24,737 bases of DNA from a virus, in the IMG/VR virus record IMGVR_UViG_3300020438_005126, positions 1 to 24,737 of that record. One strand, written 5' to 3'. This document shows, in pieces, positions 8,879-16,124 of the stretch. The notes under the pieces are model-generated. The model made no database searches. It was not told the origin of the DNA and saw nothing but the letters and a program-made list of their open reading frames with translations. Position 1 is the stretch's first letter. Each line of letters opens with the position of its first letter. The translations under genes were made by a program, and so were the position numbers.

Positions 8879-9604
8879 ATGGCAAATATACAAAAAACAC
8901 TAACTTACAGTTTACCAGATACTATGTATTCATCAACAACTGATCTGGGTAAAACTAGTACTATGAATTATGACGGTCCGGCAGAGATCGTACTATGGAT
9001 TGATAAAGAAACAGGATACTTAGAACAGTGTCATACACACGAAGAAGAGCCTGATTGTCCACTTCCATTAAACCTAAGAAGAGAAATATTAAAGGCAGAT
9101 ACTGATGTTAACACAATTAAAATTGTTTTATTGTGGGGTGGTGTTGTAGAACCTAAAGTATACGAAGTATCAGTTGGTCCTAGTGATCAACCAAACGCTA
9201 TTATTCCTGATCCTACACATATTTGTGAAGTTTATAACGAATATGCATTATACGATGATTATAAAAAGCCTTTAGAATTCAAAAAGATGGAGAGATCAGC
9301 CTATGTTGATGGTTGGGATTTCCTAAGGGGTGAAAGAAATCTTAGATTGTCTAACAGTGATGGCAAACTAGCAGAAGATATGCCAGAATCATTAAAAACT
9401 CAATGGCGAGAATATAGACAAAAACTAAGAGATATGCCAGTAACGTGGGATGGAGTTCCTGGAAATTTGGTAAGATTTCCAATGGCACCTGACGATGCGC
9501 CTGATCCAAACTTTAATGATGAACATGTTAAAGTTACAATGATCTCTGAAAGAAACAGTGACGATGATGATGCTATTAGTATGCTTCCAAACGGTGTAAA
9601 TTAA
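8879..9604 (+). CDS. Phage tail-fibre assembly chaperone-like protein (Phage_tail_APC type)
   Basis: A 241-residue protein. Residues 146-202 carry the pattern I associate with the Phage_tail_APC family: RNLRLSNSDGKLAEDMPE, then W..YRQKLRDMP and a FPMAPDD end. The N-terminal part (1-125) is a mixed alpha/beta domain with DGPAEIVLWIDKETG and a CHTHEEEPDCP segment that has no function I recognise. The acidic tail has a DDDD run. Proteins with this C-terminal domain commonly lie directly after fibre or adhesin genes and help their folding or attachment, which matches its place 9 bases after the Gly/Cys-rich adhesin. It is the last gene of the left fibre block. It is not expected to be enzymatic. 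Confidence 0.65.
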   Translation: MANIQKTLTYSLPDTMYSSTTDLGKTSTMNYDGPAEIVLWIDKETGYLEQCHTHEEEPDCPLPLNLRREILKADTDVNTIKIVLLWGGVVEPKVYEVSVGPSDQPNAIIPDPTHICEVYNEYALYDDYKKPLEFKKMERSAYVDGWDFLRGERNLRLSNSDGKLAEDMPESLKTQWREYRQKLRDMPVTWDGVPGNLVRFPMAPDDAPDPNFNDEHVKVTMISERNSDDDDAISMLPNGVN

Positions 9605-9640
9605 ACTATTCACATTACTACCTCAGTATAAATCTACAAA

Positions 9641-9651
9641 ATAAATATTAT
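9641..9651 (+). promoter_or_regulatory. Putative late promoter (ATAAATATTAT)
   Basis: ATAAATATTAT lies in the 79-base gap before the GT9-like gene. It matches seven of eight bases of the T4 late consensus TATAAATA. The same 11-mer occurs at 18478-18488 before the next fibre gene. By T4 spacing, transcription would begin near 9653-9656. That is at the end of the left arm of the inverted repeat described separately. Confidence 0.55.
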
Positions 9652-9682
9652 AACTACAGCATTTAGCAAAGGTTATAATATT
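9644..9682 (+). promoter_or_regulatory. Perfect 11-bp inverted repeat before the GT9-like start codon (possible translational switch)
   Basis: Left arm AATATTATAAC (9644-9654) and right arm GTTATAATATT (9672-9682) are exact reverse complements with a 17-base loop. The right arm ends one base before the ATG at 9684 and abuts the only ribosome-site-like bases (AAAGG, 9668-9672). Read-through RNA from upstream could fold and block initiation. RNA started at the overlapping late promoter would lack most of the left arm. Confidence 0.6.
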
Positions 9683-9683
9683 A

Positions 9684-10616
9684 ATGAAAAAAGCATTCTT
9701 TATTAACGGTGGTGCAGGTCGCGTTCTTTGTGCGATTCCAGCACTAGAATATCATTTAAAAAATATAGATCCAACAGCACCTATTATTGTAGAAGGTTGG
9801 ATTGATTTATATCTTACTAGCAAAATACTAGTAAACAACACCTTTCCTGCTAATGATCCTAATCTTTTTGACAAATTGAAAGATAGAGAAATCATTACAC
9901 CTGAACCTTACAAACTTAATGCGTATTTTACTCAACGAGCCAATCTAGTTCAATCCTTTGACATGTTGATTAACTATGATTATCCACCTGAAACAGTTCC
10001 AGAAACAAAAGAATATAACGAACTCTTTGTAGGAAAAAAAGATATTGCAACAGGAGAAGAGCTAGTAGCAGAAGCAAAAAGACATTTCAAAAAAGATAAA
10101 GTTATAATATTTCAACCATTTGGATCTACTGCTACAATACATGGCGGTGTAATTGTTGATGAAAGCGGCAGGTCGTTTGAAGTAGATGATATTATAGACT
10201 TACTTGAAGAATTGAATAAAGATTATGCTGTCATACTAATGAGCAGTATGAAAATACCAACTGATAAAAATCTTAATGTAATGTTTCCAGAAGAAGTAAG
10301 TTTATTACAATGGACTGCAATTATCAATGCTGCGGATTATTTCTTAGGTTGTGATTCAGTAGGACAACATGTTGTTCACGCTCTTAAAAAACCTGGCACA
10401 GTAGTTATAGGTAGTACATTTCCTGAAAACATTTCCTATCCGGAGAGCACTACACTAAAAATTATAGACAACGGAATAGGTGAAAGAAAATATTCTCCTT
10501 TAAGAGTCGCAATAGATATTAGGATTGATAGACAGAATGAAAACTTAATGAAACTGAGCTCAGACACTAAGAAAAAAATTGTAAAACAAATTAAAGATAC
10601 TTTAGGAAAACAATAA
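9684..10616 (+). CDS. GT9-family glycosyltransferase-like protein, candidate heptosyltransferase
   Basis: A 310-residue two-Rossmann-domain protein. The N-terminal INGGAGRVLCAIPALEYH (7-24) corresponds to the acceptor-domain GD.L...P.L loop of GT9 enzymes. The C-terminal half has IIFQPFGST (141-149), a SFEVDDIIDLLEEL helix and YAVILMSS. It also has ADYFLGCDSVGQHVVHALKKPGTVVIGS, whose Asp224-Ser225 falls where GT9 heptosyltransferases have their D(S/T)GxxH nucleotide-sugar loop. GT9 enzymes usually transfer heptose from ADP-heptose to LPS core or to protein. The heptose genes at 15495-18412 make ADP-heptose the natural donor guess. No signal peptide or membrane segment is seen. The stop overlaps the carbamoyltransferase start (TAATG). 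The fold is fairly sure; donor and acceptor are inferred. Confidence 0.7.
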   Translation: MKKAFFINGGAGRVLCAIPALEYHLKNIDPTAPIIVEGWIDLYLTSKILVNNTFPANDPNLFDKLKDREIITPEPYKLNAYFTQRANLVQSFDMLINYDYPPETVPETKEYNELFVGKKDIATGEELVAEAKRHFKKDKVIIFQPFGSTATIHGGVIVDESGRSFEVDDIIDLLEELNKDYAVILMSSMKIPTDKNLNVMFPEEVSLLQWTAIINAADYFLGCDSVGQHVVHALKKPGTVVIGSTFPENISYPESTTLKIIDNGIGERKYSPLRVAIDIRIDRQNENLMKLSSDTKKKIVKQIKDTLGKQ

Positions 10617-12442
10617 TGAGAAAAACAGGCTACATTGCAGGAATTGCTAGAGGGCACAATGCAGGTGTTTGTCTTTTAAAAGACGGCGAAATTGTATTTG
10701 CAATTGAAGAAGAAAGATTATCCCGTTACAAATACGACGGAGGACCTCTTGCAAGTATGATTAAAATTTTAGATTATACAGATAAGATTGATTATCTTGC
10801 AATATCTCATACGCAAGACGCAGACGAACCTCTAAACGATTATGTCCGTCAAGATGTATATACTGCACTTGCTAGAAAATTAAGATTAATTGAAGACCCT
10901 GAAACACAGGTTGTTAAATATCATGCTCAACATCACAGAAGTCATGCTGCACTAGCATTTTATAGATCAGGATTTGAAAAGGCAAGTGCTATAATTGTTG
11001 ATGGAGCAGGAACATTTGTAGAACGACCAGATGGACAAACTATGTTTGAGGTTGAAAGTATATACGATTGCGCATATCCTGCAACATTTACAGAAATTTA
11101 TAAGCATTTTGGAGGAAACGGGCCTTGGAGAACTGAGCACTATAACGCAGACGGTAGTGCTACAGAAGTAATGATAAACGATAAAGCAGGTATTGTTAAA
11201 GCATATGAAGCAGTAACTAGATTTTGCGGATTCGATTCAATTGAAGCCGGTAAAACAATGGGACTATTTCCATATGGTGAACCAAACAAAGCACCTAAGA
11301 TTTACACTAATGCTTTTGGTGGCAACAAAGATTTATTTACTTGTACATATCCTAATGGAGCATGGGTAGATGAATCTGAATTCCCAGAGATTAGAGATAG
11401 AATATATGATCCGAGTGATATAATTCGATCTGCTAAAGATCCAGACAACCAAGATGAACAAGACAGAATTCAAGAACTGCTTAGAAAATCTGACAGAGAA
11501 GATGTTACACTACTTCCATCACGCAGAAACATGGCATATAATGTTCAAGTAGAATCTCAACAACTAGTACTTGATTTAATATTAAAATCAATTGAACGCA
11601 CTGGTAATAAAAATATTGTTATCAGCGGCGGTTATGCTTTAAATTGTGTTGCTAATTATTTCTTTTTAAAACATTTACCAGAAGGTGTAAAAATATATGT
11701 AGAACCTGTTAGCAATGATGCAGGTACTGCAATGGGTGCAGCATTTTATCATTATTATCTTACATCTCAAGATAACAAATTAAGAACTAAAGATGAAAAC
11801 TTATTTTTAGGACCAGTACAAAATATTACTGAAGATATAATTAGAGAAACTGCAAAGAAATACAATGGTAATGTAACAACAGATGTAGATTATAAACAAG
11901 TTATAGATACTATTAGAAACAAAAATATTGTAGCACTATATCAAGAAAGAGGAGAAAGCGGTCCTCGTGCATTAGGTAATCGTTCTTTAATGTATGACCC
12001 AACAGATCCAAACGGCAAAGATTTTGTTAACTTGGTTAAGAAGCGTGAATATTTTAGACCTTTTGCTGCAACTGTATTACAAGATGATGTGCATGAATGG
12101 TTTGATTTACGTGGAATGGAAGATTCGCCTAGCATGATGTATGCAGTCAATTGCCAACCTGGCGTAAAAGAAAAAATACCAGCAGTCATACATGTAGACG
12201 ATACATGTAGAATACAAACAGTTACTAAAGAACAAAATGAACATTGGTACAATTTGATTAAAGAATTTAAAAACCAAACAGGAGTACCTGCATTGTTTAA
12301 TACTAGTTTTAATTTAGGCGGAGAGCCATTAGTTGAAACTATTGATGATGCTATGCGTACTCTTTATAATTCAGGAATAAATTATATCTATTTTCCTGCA
12401 ACGAAAATGCTAGTAAATATAGAGCATAATGAAAGGCGGTAA
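10616..12442 (+). CDS. Carbamoyltransferase, NodU/CmcH/TobZ family
   Basis: A 608-residue, full-length two-domain enzyme. The N-terminal YrdC-unrelated Carbam_trans_N half has GHNAGVCLL (13-21), EEERLSR, the metal/substrate HAQHHRSHAA segment (103-112) and IIVDGAGTF. The middle has QLVLDLILKSIERTGNKN followed by an ISGGYALNCVAN motif and EPVSNDAGTAMGAA. The C-terminal domain has ERGESGPRALGNRS (444-457), REYFRPFA and FNTSFNLGGEPLV. The family makes carbamoyl-adenylate from carbamoyl phosphate and ATP and moves the carbamoyl group to a hydroxyl, usually on a sugar. Relatives are common in marine T4-like phages, but their acceptor is unknown. Translationally coupled to the GT9-like gene upstream, so a carbamoylated sugar is the simplest idea. 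Confidence 0.92.
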   Translation: MRKTGYIAGIARGHNAGVCLLKDGEIVFAIEEERLSRYKYDGGPLASMIKILDYTDKIDYLAISHTQDADEPLNDYVRQDVYTALARKLRLIEDPETQVVKYHAQHHRSHAALAFYRSGFEKASAIIVDGAGTFVERPDGQTMFEVESIYDCAYPATFTEIYKHFGGNGPWRTEHYNADGSATEVMINDKAGIVKAYEAVTRFCGFDSIEAGKTMGLFPYGEPNKAPKIYTNAFGGNKDLFTCTYPNGAWVDESEFPEIRDRIYDPSDIIRSAKDPDNQDEQDRIQELLRKSDREDVTLLPSRRNMAYNVQVESQQLVLDLILKSIERTGNKNIVISGGYALNCVANYFFLKHLPEGVKIYVEPVSNDAGTAMGAAFYHYYLTSQDNKLRTKDENLFLGPVQNITEDIIRETAKKYNGNVTTDVDYKQVIDTIRNKNIVALYQERGESGPRALGNRSLMYDPTDPNGKDFVNLVKKREYFRPFAATVLQDDVHEWFDLRGMEDSPSMMYAVNCQPGVKEKIPAVIHVDDTCRIQTVTKEQNEHWYNLIKEFKNQTGVPALFNTSFNLGGEPLVETIDDAMRTLYNSGINYIYFPATKMLVNIEHNERR

Positions 12443-12444
12443 CG

Positions 12445-13065
12445 ATGGATGTCGAAGGACAAATTTTTCAATTATTTCCAACACCTTTATACACCTATAA
12501 ATTAGAAAACCAAGCATATACAGATGTGCAAAACGAATTACAGCCTATAGTTGATAAACTATATAATGAAGGAACTTGGGGACAAAATCCAAATTGGGGT
12601 TCATCTTCACAATATCTATCTAATCAAGGTGACTTTTTTGAGCATCTATTGCAATTAGAAAATATGAAAACAACCGGTGAAACTATTATGCATCACTGTG
12701 TAAATTACATGGCAGCAATGAATGTCCAACCTGCCTACAAAGCAGCGATGACTTCTTCATGGTTAACTTTAAACAAGCCTGGACTTTCTTCGCATATTCA
12801 TGATCATGGTAATGCCCATATTAGTGGAGTATATTGGTTTAAAACTAGTGGAGATGACGGAGATATTGTTTTTAGAAATACACTGAAAGCGTTAAAATGT
12901 AATCCTATTGGAAGTTCTATTGCACATGAAAATTCTTTTTCGCCTGAGCAAGGTAGACTAATTTTGTTTCCAGGATTTTTAGACCACAGTGTTAATGAAA
13001 ACAAAACTAACGGAGATAGAATTAGTATGTCTTTTAATATCTTGTTAGAAACAGGCGCAGTATAA
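12445..13065 (+). CDS. 2OG-Fe(II) oxygenase, TIGR02466/2OG-FeII_Oxy_5-like
   Basis: A 206-residue double-stranded beta-helix enzyme. It begins QLFPTPLYTYKL, typical of this family. The first iron-binding segment is SSHIHDHGNAHISGVYWF (His119/Asp120/His121 the likely ligands), then GDIVFRN. The distal ligand is His181 in LFPGFLDHSV, and Arg192 in GDRISMSFNI is the expected 2-oxoglutarate clamp. The reaction would be 2-oxoglutarate- and O2-dependent hydroxylation; the substrate is unknown. An AAAGGCGG ribosome site precedes the ATG, and the stop overlaps the next start (TAATG). First of four such enzymes in 3.1 kb. Confidence 0.85.
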   Translation: MDVEGQIFQLFPTPLYTYKLENQAYTDVQNELQPIVDKLYNEGTWGQNPNWGSSSQYLSNQGDFFEHLLQLENMKTTGETIMHHCVNYMAAMNVQPAYKAAMTSSWLTLNKPGLSSHIHDHGNAHISGVYWFKTSGDDGDIVFRNTLKALKCNPIGSSIAHENSFSPEQGRLILFPGFLDHSVNENKTNGDRISMSFNILLETGAV

Positions 13066-13802
13066 TGTTGCATATTTTTGGAGATAGTTTTTCAATCCCC
13101 CAGAGCCATATGAACGAAGTGTTTGGTCCTCATGGAACACCAGTAACATACATGCCTTTAGAAAAAACTTGGACTACGATTGTCAAAGAAAGCATACTTG
13201 GAGATAGCGAATATATAAATGATTCTGTGTTAGGATGCTCTAATGATTACATTTATTATAAACTGGCTGAAAGAGAATCTTCATTTAAGGAAGGGGATTT
13301 TGTCATAATACAACCGACTTCTATGCATAGAGAATGGTTCTTTGAAAATAAACCATACATGGCAATTCAACTAGCGACAACGATAACTCCAGGTGTTGAT
13401 GTTACAGAAGAACAGTATCAAGCAATAGAAATGTATAAAAGACATTTATATTTCGAAAGACGAAATATTATACATTACAGCATGTTTCTTGATTCATTAG
13501 CACGTAAAGTTAAGATGTATGGAGAACATAGAATCCGTTGTCTAATTCTCCCTGGGTTTGACAATGTTCCAGGAGTAAAGGGTAACTTATGTGAAACATC
13601 AGGATTAGAATTTAATAACGAAAAGACTGCTATAGCATATTACGATAAAACCGGTGATCTTAGATTTAATCATTTTTCAGAAGTTAATCATAAGATTCTA
13701 GCAGATAAAATAATCGAATTCTTTAAGACTGGTAAAACTGTAGATCTTACAACCGGGTTTAAAACTGGTATATATACTAAGGAAACATTAAAAACATGTT
13801 AA
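13065..13802 (+). CDS. SGNH/GDSL-type hydrolase-like protein
   Basis: A 245-residue protein with the block layout of SGNH hydrolases. Block I is IFGDSFS with Ser8 as the nucleophile candidate. A GCSNDYIYYKL segment (57-67) supplies Gly57 and Asn60. A C-terminal HFSEVNHKILADKI segment (203-216) places Glu206-x-x-His209 where the usual Asp-x-x-His pair lies. The replacement of Asp by Glu is slightly unusual. The family cleaves or transfers acyl or acetyl groups, often on glycans. No signal peptide is present, so it probably acts in the cytoplasm or in the virion. It is coupled to the oxygenases on both sides: TAATG upstream and a 7-base overlap downstream. A role in adding or removing a group on a modified sugar is inference. 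Confidence 0.65.
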   Translation: MLHIFGDSFSIPQSHMNEVFGPHGTPVTYMPLEKTWTTIVKESILGDSEYINDSVLGCSNDYIYYKLAERESSFKEGDFVIIQPTSMHREWFFENKPYMAIQLATTITPGVDVTEEQYQAIEMYKRHLYFERRNIIHYSMFLDSLARKVKMYGEHRIRCLILPGFDNVPGVKGNLCETSGLEFNNEKTAIAYYDKTGDLRFNHFSEVNHKILADKIIEFFKTGKTVDLTTGFKTGIYTKETLKTC

Positions 13803-14410
13803 AAATTTCACTTGAAGGTTATCCGGTTGGTATAAAAGAATTAGAACCACAGGATCTTAAAAGTTTACAGGATTATTACCTACCGTTAATTTTAGATGGA
13901 AGTAATACAGGAAGTTCTAATAATGCTAGTAAAATTTCTAAGAATCTATCTCAACGTTGGGACGATTCAGATTTTTTTAAAAAATGGAATGATACATTAC
14001 TACCATCACCTTATATACAAGATTATATTGATTCATATTTGTTTAAATTTCCTTATAGTGTAGACATAGAGACTTGGTATAACGTACATGAGCAACACGA
14101 TCATCAACAATTACATGATCATATTACAACTAACGTGCCAGCGTTTTCTTGTGTTGTAATTTTAAAACAGCCTAGTCCAGAAGCAGGACAATTTGTTTTT
14201 AGGACACCTAACTTATCAAACCATTTAAAGTATTTAGAATTAGATCCTATGAATGATTATCCTAATGCTTTCTACCCTGAAATGAAAGAAGGGTTATTAC
14301 TAATGTTTCCTTCTTGTTTAGAACACTATGTACATTTTAATCAAACATCTGAACCTAGAGTTGTGTTTTCATCAAACATTATATTAAAAAGGAAAGGAGA
14401 TTTATTTTAA
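13796..14410 (+). CDS. 2OG-Fe(II) oxygenase-like protein
   Basis: A 204-residue protein of the same fold as the enzyme at 12445. It has WYNVHEQHDHQQLHDH, with His107-Asp108-His109 aligning with the HDH of the first oxygenase. A CVVILKQPSPEAGQFVFR strand pair follows, then a distal FPSCLEHYVHFN segment with His177, and Arg188 in EPRVVFSSNI. The ligand set appears intact. The N-terminal 90 residues are helical and specific to this copy. The start overlaps the SGNH gene by 7 bases and the stop overlaps the next gene by one (TAATG), so it is translated as part of the chain. Substrate unknown. Confidence 0.75.
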   Translation: MLKISLEGYPVGIKELEPQDLKSLQDYYLPLILDGSNTGSSNNASKISKNLSQRWDDSDFFKKWNDTLLPSPYIQDYIDSYLFKFPYSVDIETWYNVHEQHDHQQLHDHITTNVPAFSCVVILKQPSPEAGQFVFRTPNLSNHLKYLELDPMNDYPNAFYPEMKEGLLLMFPSCLEHYVHFNQTSEPRVVFSSNIILKRKGDLF

Positions 14411-14952
14411 TGGATGATATTATTCCGTTTCCTATTACTGTAAGACCATTTAAGGAACACAATCAACTAAAACAGCAAGTACTAGATGCTATTCATGCAC
14501 AAGAAAATGCAGAACATATGACTGCACCCGACAGTGATATTGTTAAATGTGATTGGAATACTGCAAGATATGATGGAGATAGAGAGTGGTTGAAACTAAT
14601 AAATCCTTCTCTTTCTATGCACATTAATAAGTGGTGTCAAGAAATGGGATATAAAACATTTGGTATTACTGAAATTTGGTTTCAACAATATGCAAAAGGC
14701 GGCAAGCACGCATGGCATACACACAGTAACAACTTTACAAATGTTTATTACGTAAACTTGCCAGAAGATGCACAAACAGAATGGATTAATCCGTTAACTA
14801 AAGATACACATACATTTGACGTACACGAAGGAGATATAGTTACATTTCCTAGTTGGGTCATACATAGAGCTCCTGTTAATAATACAGAAGAAATAAAAAC
14901 AATTATTTCATGGAACATGGATATATCTATAGAGGATGACCATCATGACTAA
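14410..14952 (+). CDS. 2OG-Fe(II) oxygenase-like protein
   Basis: A 180-residue single-domain dioxygenase. Core: ITEIWFQQYAKGGKHAWHTHSNNFTNVYYVNLP, with His103 and His105 as proximal ligand candidates. Next come an NPLTKDTHTFDVHEGDIVTFP hairpin and VIHRAPVNN, with His152 as the distal ligand. There is no clear HxD, so the second ligand could be a His or come from elsewhere, as in some related families. ISWNMDI ends the barrel. A GGAAAGGAG ribosome site lies just upstream. It resembles small phage hydroxylases of unknown substrate. Confidence 0.75.
   Translation: MDDIIPFPITVRPFKEHNQLKQQVLDAIHAQENAEHMTAPDSDIVKCDWNTARYDGDREWLKLINPSLSMHINKWCQEMGYKTFGITEIWFQQYAKGGKHAWHTHSNNFTNVYYVNLPEDAQTEWINPLTKDTHTFDVHEGDIVTFPSWVIHRAPVNNTEEIKTIISWNMDISIEDDHHD
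14932..14935 (+). promoter_or_regulatory. Ribosome binding site (GAGG) deciding the start at 14945
   Basis: GAGG ends 9 bases before the ATG at 14945, a normal spacing. It directly touches the alternative in-frame ATG at 14936, where it could not work. Confidence 0.6.
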
Positions 14953-15493
14953 AAAATTAGCGTACGAAGTAATAGATAATTTTTTAGATAAAGAATACTT
15001 TGATGCAATAAAAACTGCATTAACATCAGACGACATAAGTTGGTTTTATAGAGATAATTTAACATCAAATAATGATGAAAGCGGTATGTTTTATTTCACA
15101 CATAATTTTTTTTACAACAACACTGTTTCTAGTCCTTTTTTTAATCTGCTCGAACCATTATTCACTAGATTAAACACTTCTTCGTTACTACAAGTTAGGG
15201 CGAATTTGTCCATAGGTAAAAAGGACATATACGAATCTTCGTGGCATACTGATTTAGATGATGGAAATTCTAAAACAGCCATAATGTATATGACAACATG
15301 TAATGCTAAAACCCTGCTAGATGTTGAAAAAGAAATAATTAATGTTGATTCTGTTGAAAATAGGATATTAATTTTTGATACTGATATTCGTCATAAAATG
15401 ATAAGTGCAACAGATACCAAAAGAAGAATTATTATTAATTTAAATTATAAGAATAAAACTTCAGACCAAGATATTAAAGTTGCATGGATATAA
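14945..15493 (+). CDS. 2OG-Fe(II) oxygenase (HxD...H type)
   Basis: A 182-residue enzyme with a classical prolyl-4-hydroxylase-like motif set. SSWHTDLDDG gives His101-x-Asp103, DTDIRHKMIS gives the distal His150, and KRRIIINLNY gives Arg160 or Arg161 for 2-oxoglutarate. The N-terminal YEVIDNFLDKEYFDAIKTAL is the usual lead-in helix. Start 14945 (MTKKLAYEV) is chosen over the in-frame ATG at 14936 because of the GAGG spacing; it overlaps the previous gene by 8 bases. The iron site is the most canonical of the four oxygenases here. Substrate unknown; it could act on a protein side chain or a sugar or lipid. Confidence 0.8.
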   Translation: MTKKLAYEVIDNFLDKEYFDAIKTALTSDDISWFYRDNLTSNNDESGMFYFTHNFFYNNTVSSPFFNLLEPLFTRLNTSSLLQVRANLSIGKKDIYESSWHTDLDDGNSKTAIMYMTTCNAKTLLDVEKEIINVDSVENRILIFDTDIRHKMISATDTKRRIIINLNYKNKTSDQDIKVAWI

Positions 15494-15494
15494 A

Positions 15495-16124
15495 ATGATT
15501 AAAAACTCAATTACTGTAGGACTAGATAGAGACGGAACAATAAACGAAGATCTTGGAACTTATGTTACCCATCCTATGCAATTCAAACCTATAGAAAATA
15601 GTATAGAAGCGGTAACACTTCTTAGAAAAAAAGGTTACAATATTGTTGTACTAACTAATCAAGCCGGAGTTAGTAAAGGTATAATGACTACTGAAGAAGT
15701 TGCTGTTGTACATGATTATATGCTTAATTTGTTAGGAGAAGCAGGTTGTGATAGCATAGATGGAATTTACTATAGTCATACAAGCCAGAAGAACGATATG
15801 TTTGCTAAACCAAATATTGGTATGTTTAAAAAAGCAGAATCTGAATGCAACTTAAAATTTAAAGGCGGATTTTATGTTGGAGATAAATTAACAGATTTAA
15901 AAGCAGCAGAAAAAATAGGAGCAACACCTATATTAGTTCGTACCGGTTATGGGGAAGAAACAGAAAAAAAGTTAAAGAAATTTACCTACAAAAACCTTGC
16001 AAGAAAAGTTATGGTGTTTGATAACTTGTGGGCATTTGCTAGTTCTTTACCAGATCCTGAAATAGAAAATGCAGCATGTAAAGAAATTACATCGTCTGCA
16101 GGTATAAAAGCATCTTTTGTTTAG
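15495..16124 (+). CDS. gmhB: GmhB-like HAD phosphatase (heptose-1,7-bisphosphate 7-phosphatase)
   Basis: A 209-residue HAD-superfamily phosphatase. Motif I is GLDRDGTIN with nucleophile Asp11 and acid Asp13, followed by the VVLTNQAGVSKG segment (about 52-63), KPNIGM (105-110) and GDKLTDLKAA (129-138), all in the order and wording of GmhB. GmhB removes the 7-phosphate of D-glycero-beta-D-manno-heptose 1,7-bisphosphate. The zinc loop between motifs II and III, normally built on Cys/His, here reads YYSHTSQKNDMFA and lacks the cysteines. The ATG at 15495 is used, one base after the previous stop; an upstream TTG is possible but lies inside the previous gene. The C-terminal 45 residues extend beyond the fold. 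It meets the heptose genes on the other strand tail to tail. Confidence 0.82.
   Translation: MIKNSITVGLDRDGTINEDLGTYVTHPMQFKPIENSIEAVTLLRKKGYNIVVLTNQAGVSKGIMTTEEVAVVHDYMLNLLGEAGCDSIDGIYYSHTSQKNDMFAKPNIGMFKKAESECNLKFKGGFYVGDKLTDLKAAEKIGATPILVRTGYGEETEKKLKKFTYKNLARKVMVFDNLWAFASSLPDPEIENAACKEITSSAGIKASFV

Noticed and set aside
14936-14938. ATG at 14936 as the start of the fourth oxygenase
   Set aside because: GAGG touches this codon with no spacing, but is 9 bases before the ATG at 14945.
15480-15482. TTG at 15480 as the start of the gmhB-like gene
   Set aside because: It lies inside the previous gene; the ATG at 15495 directly precedes the first strand of the HAD fold.
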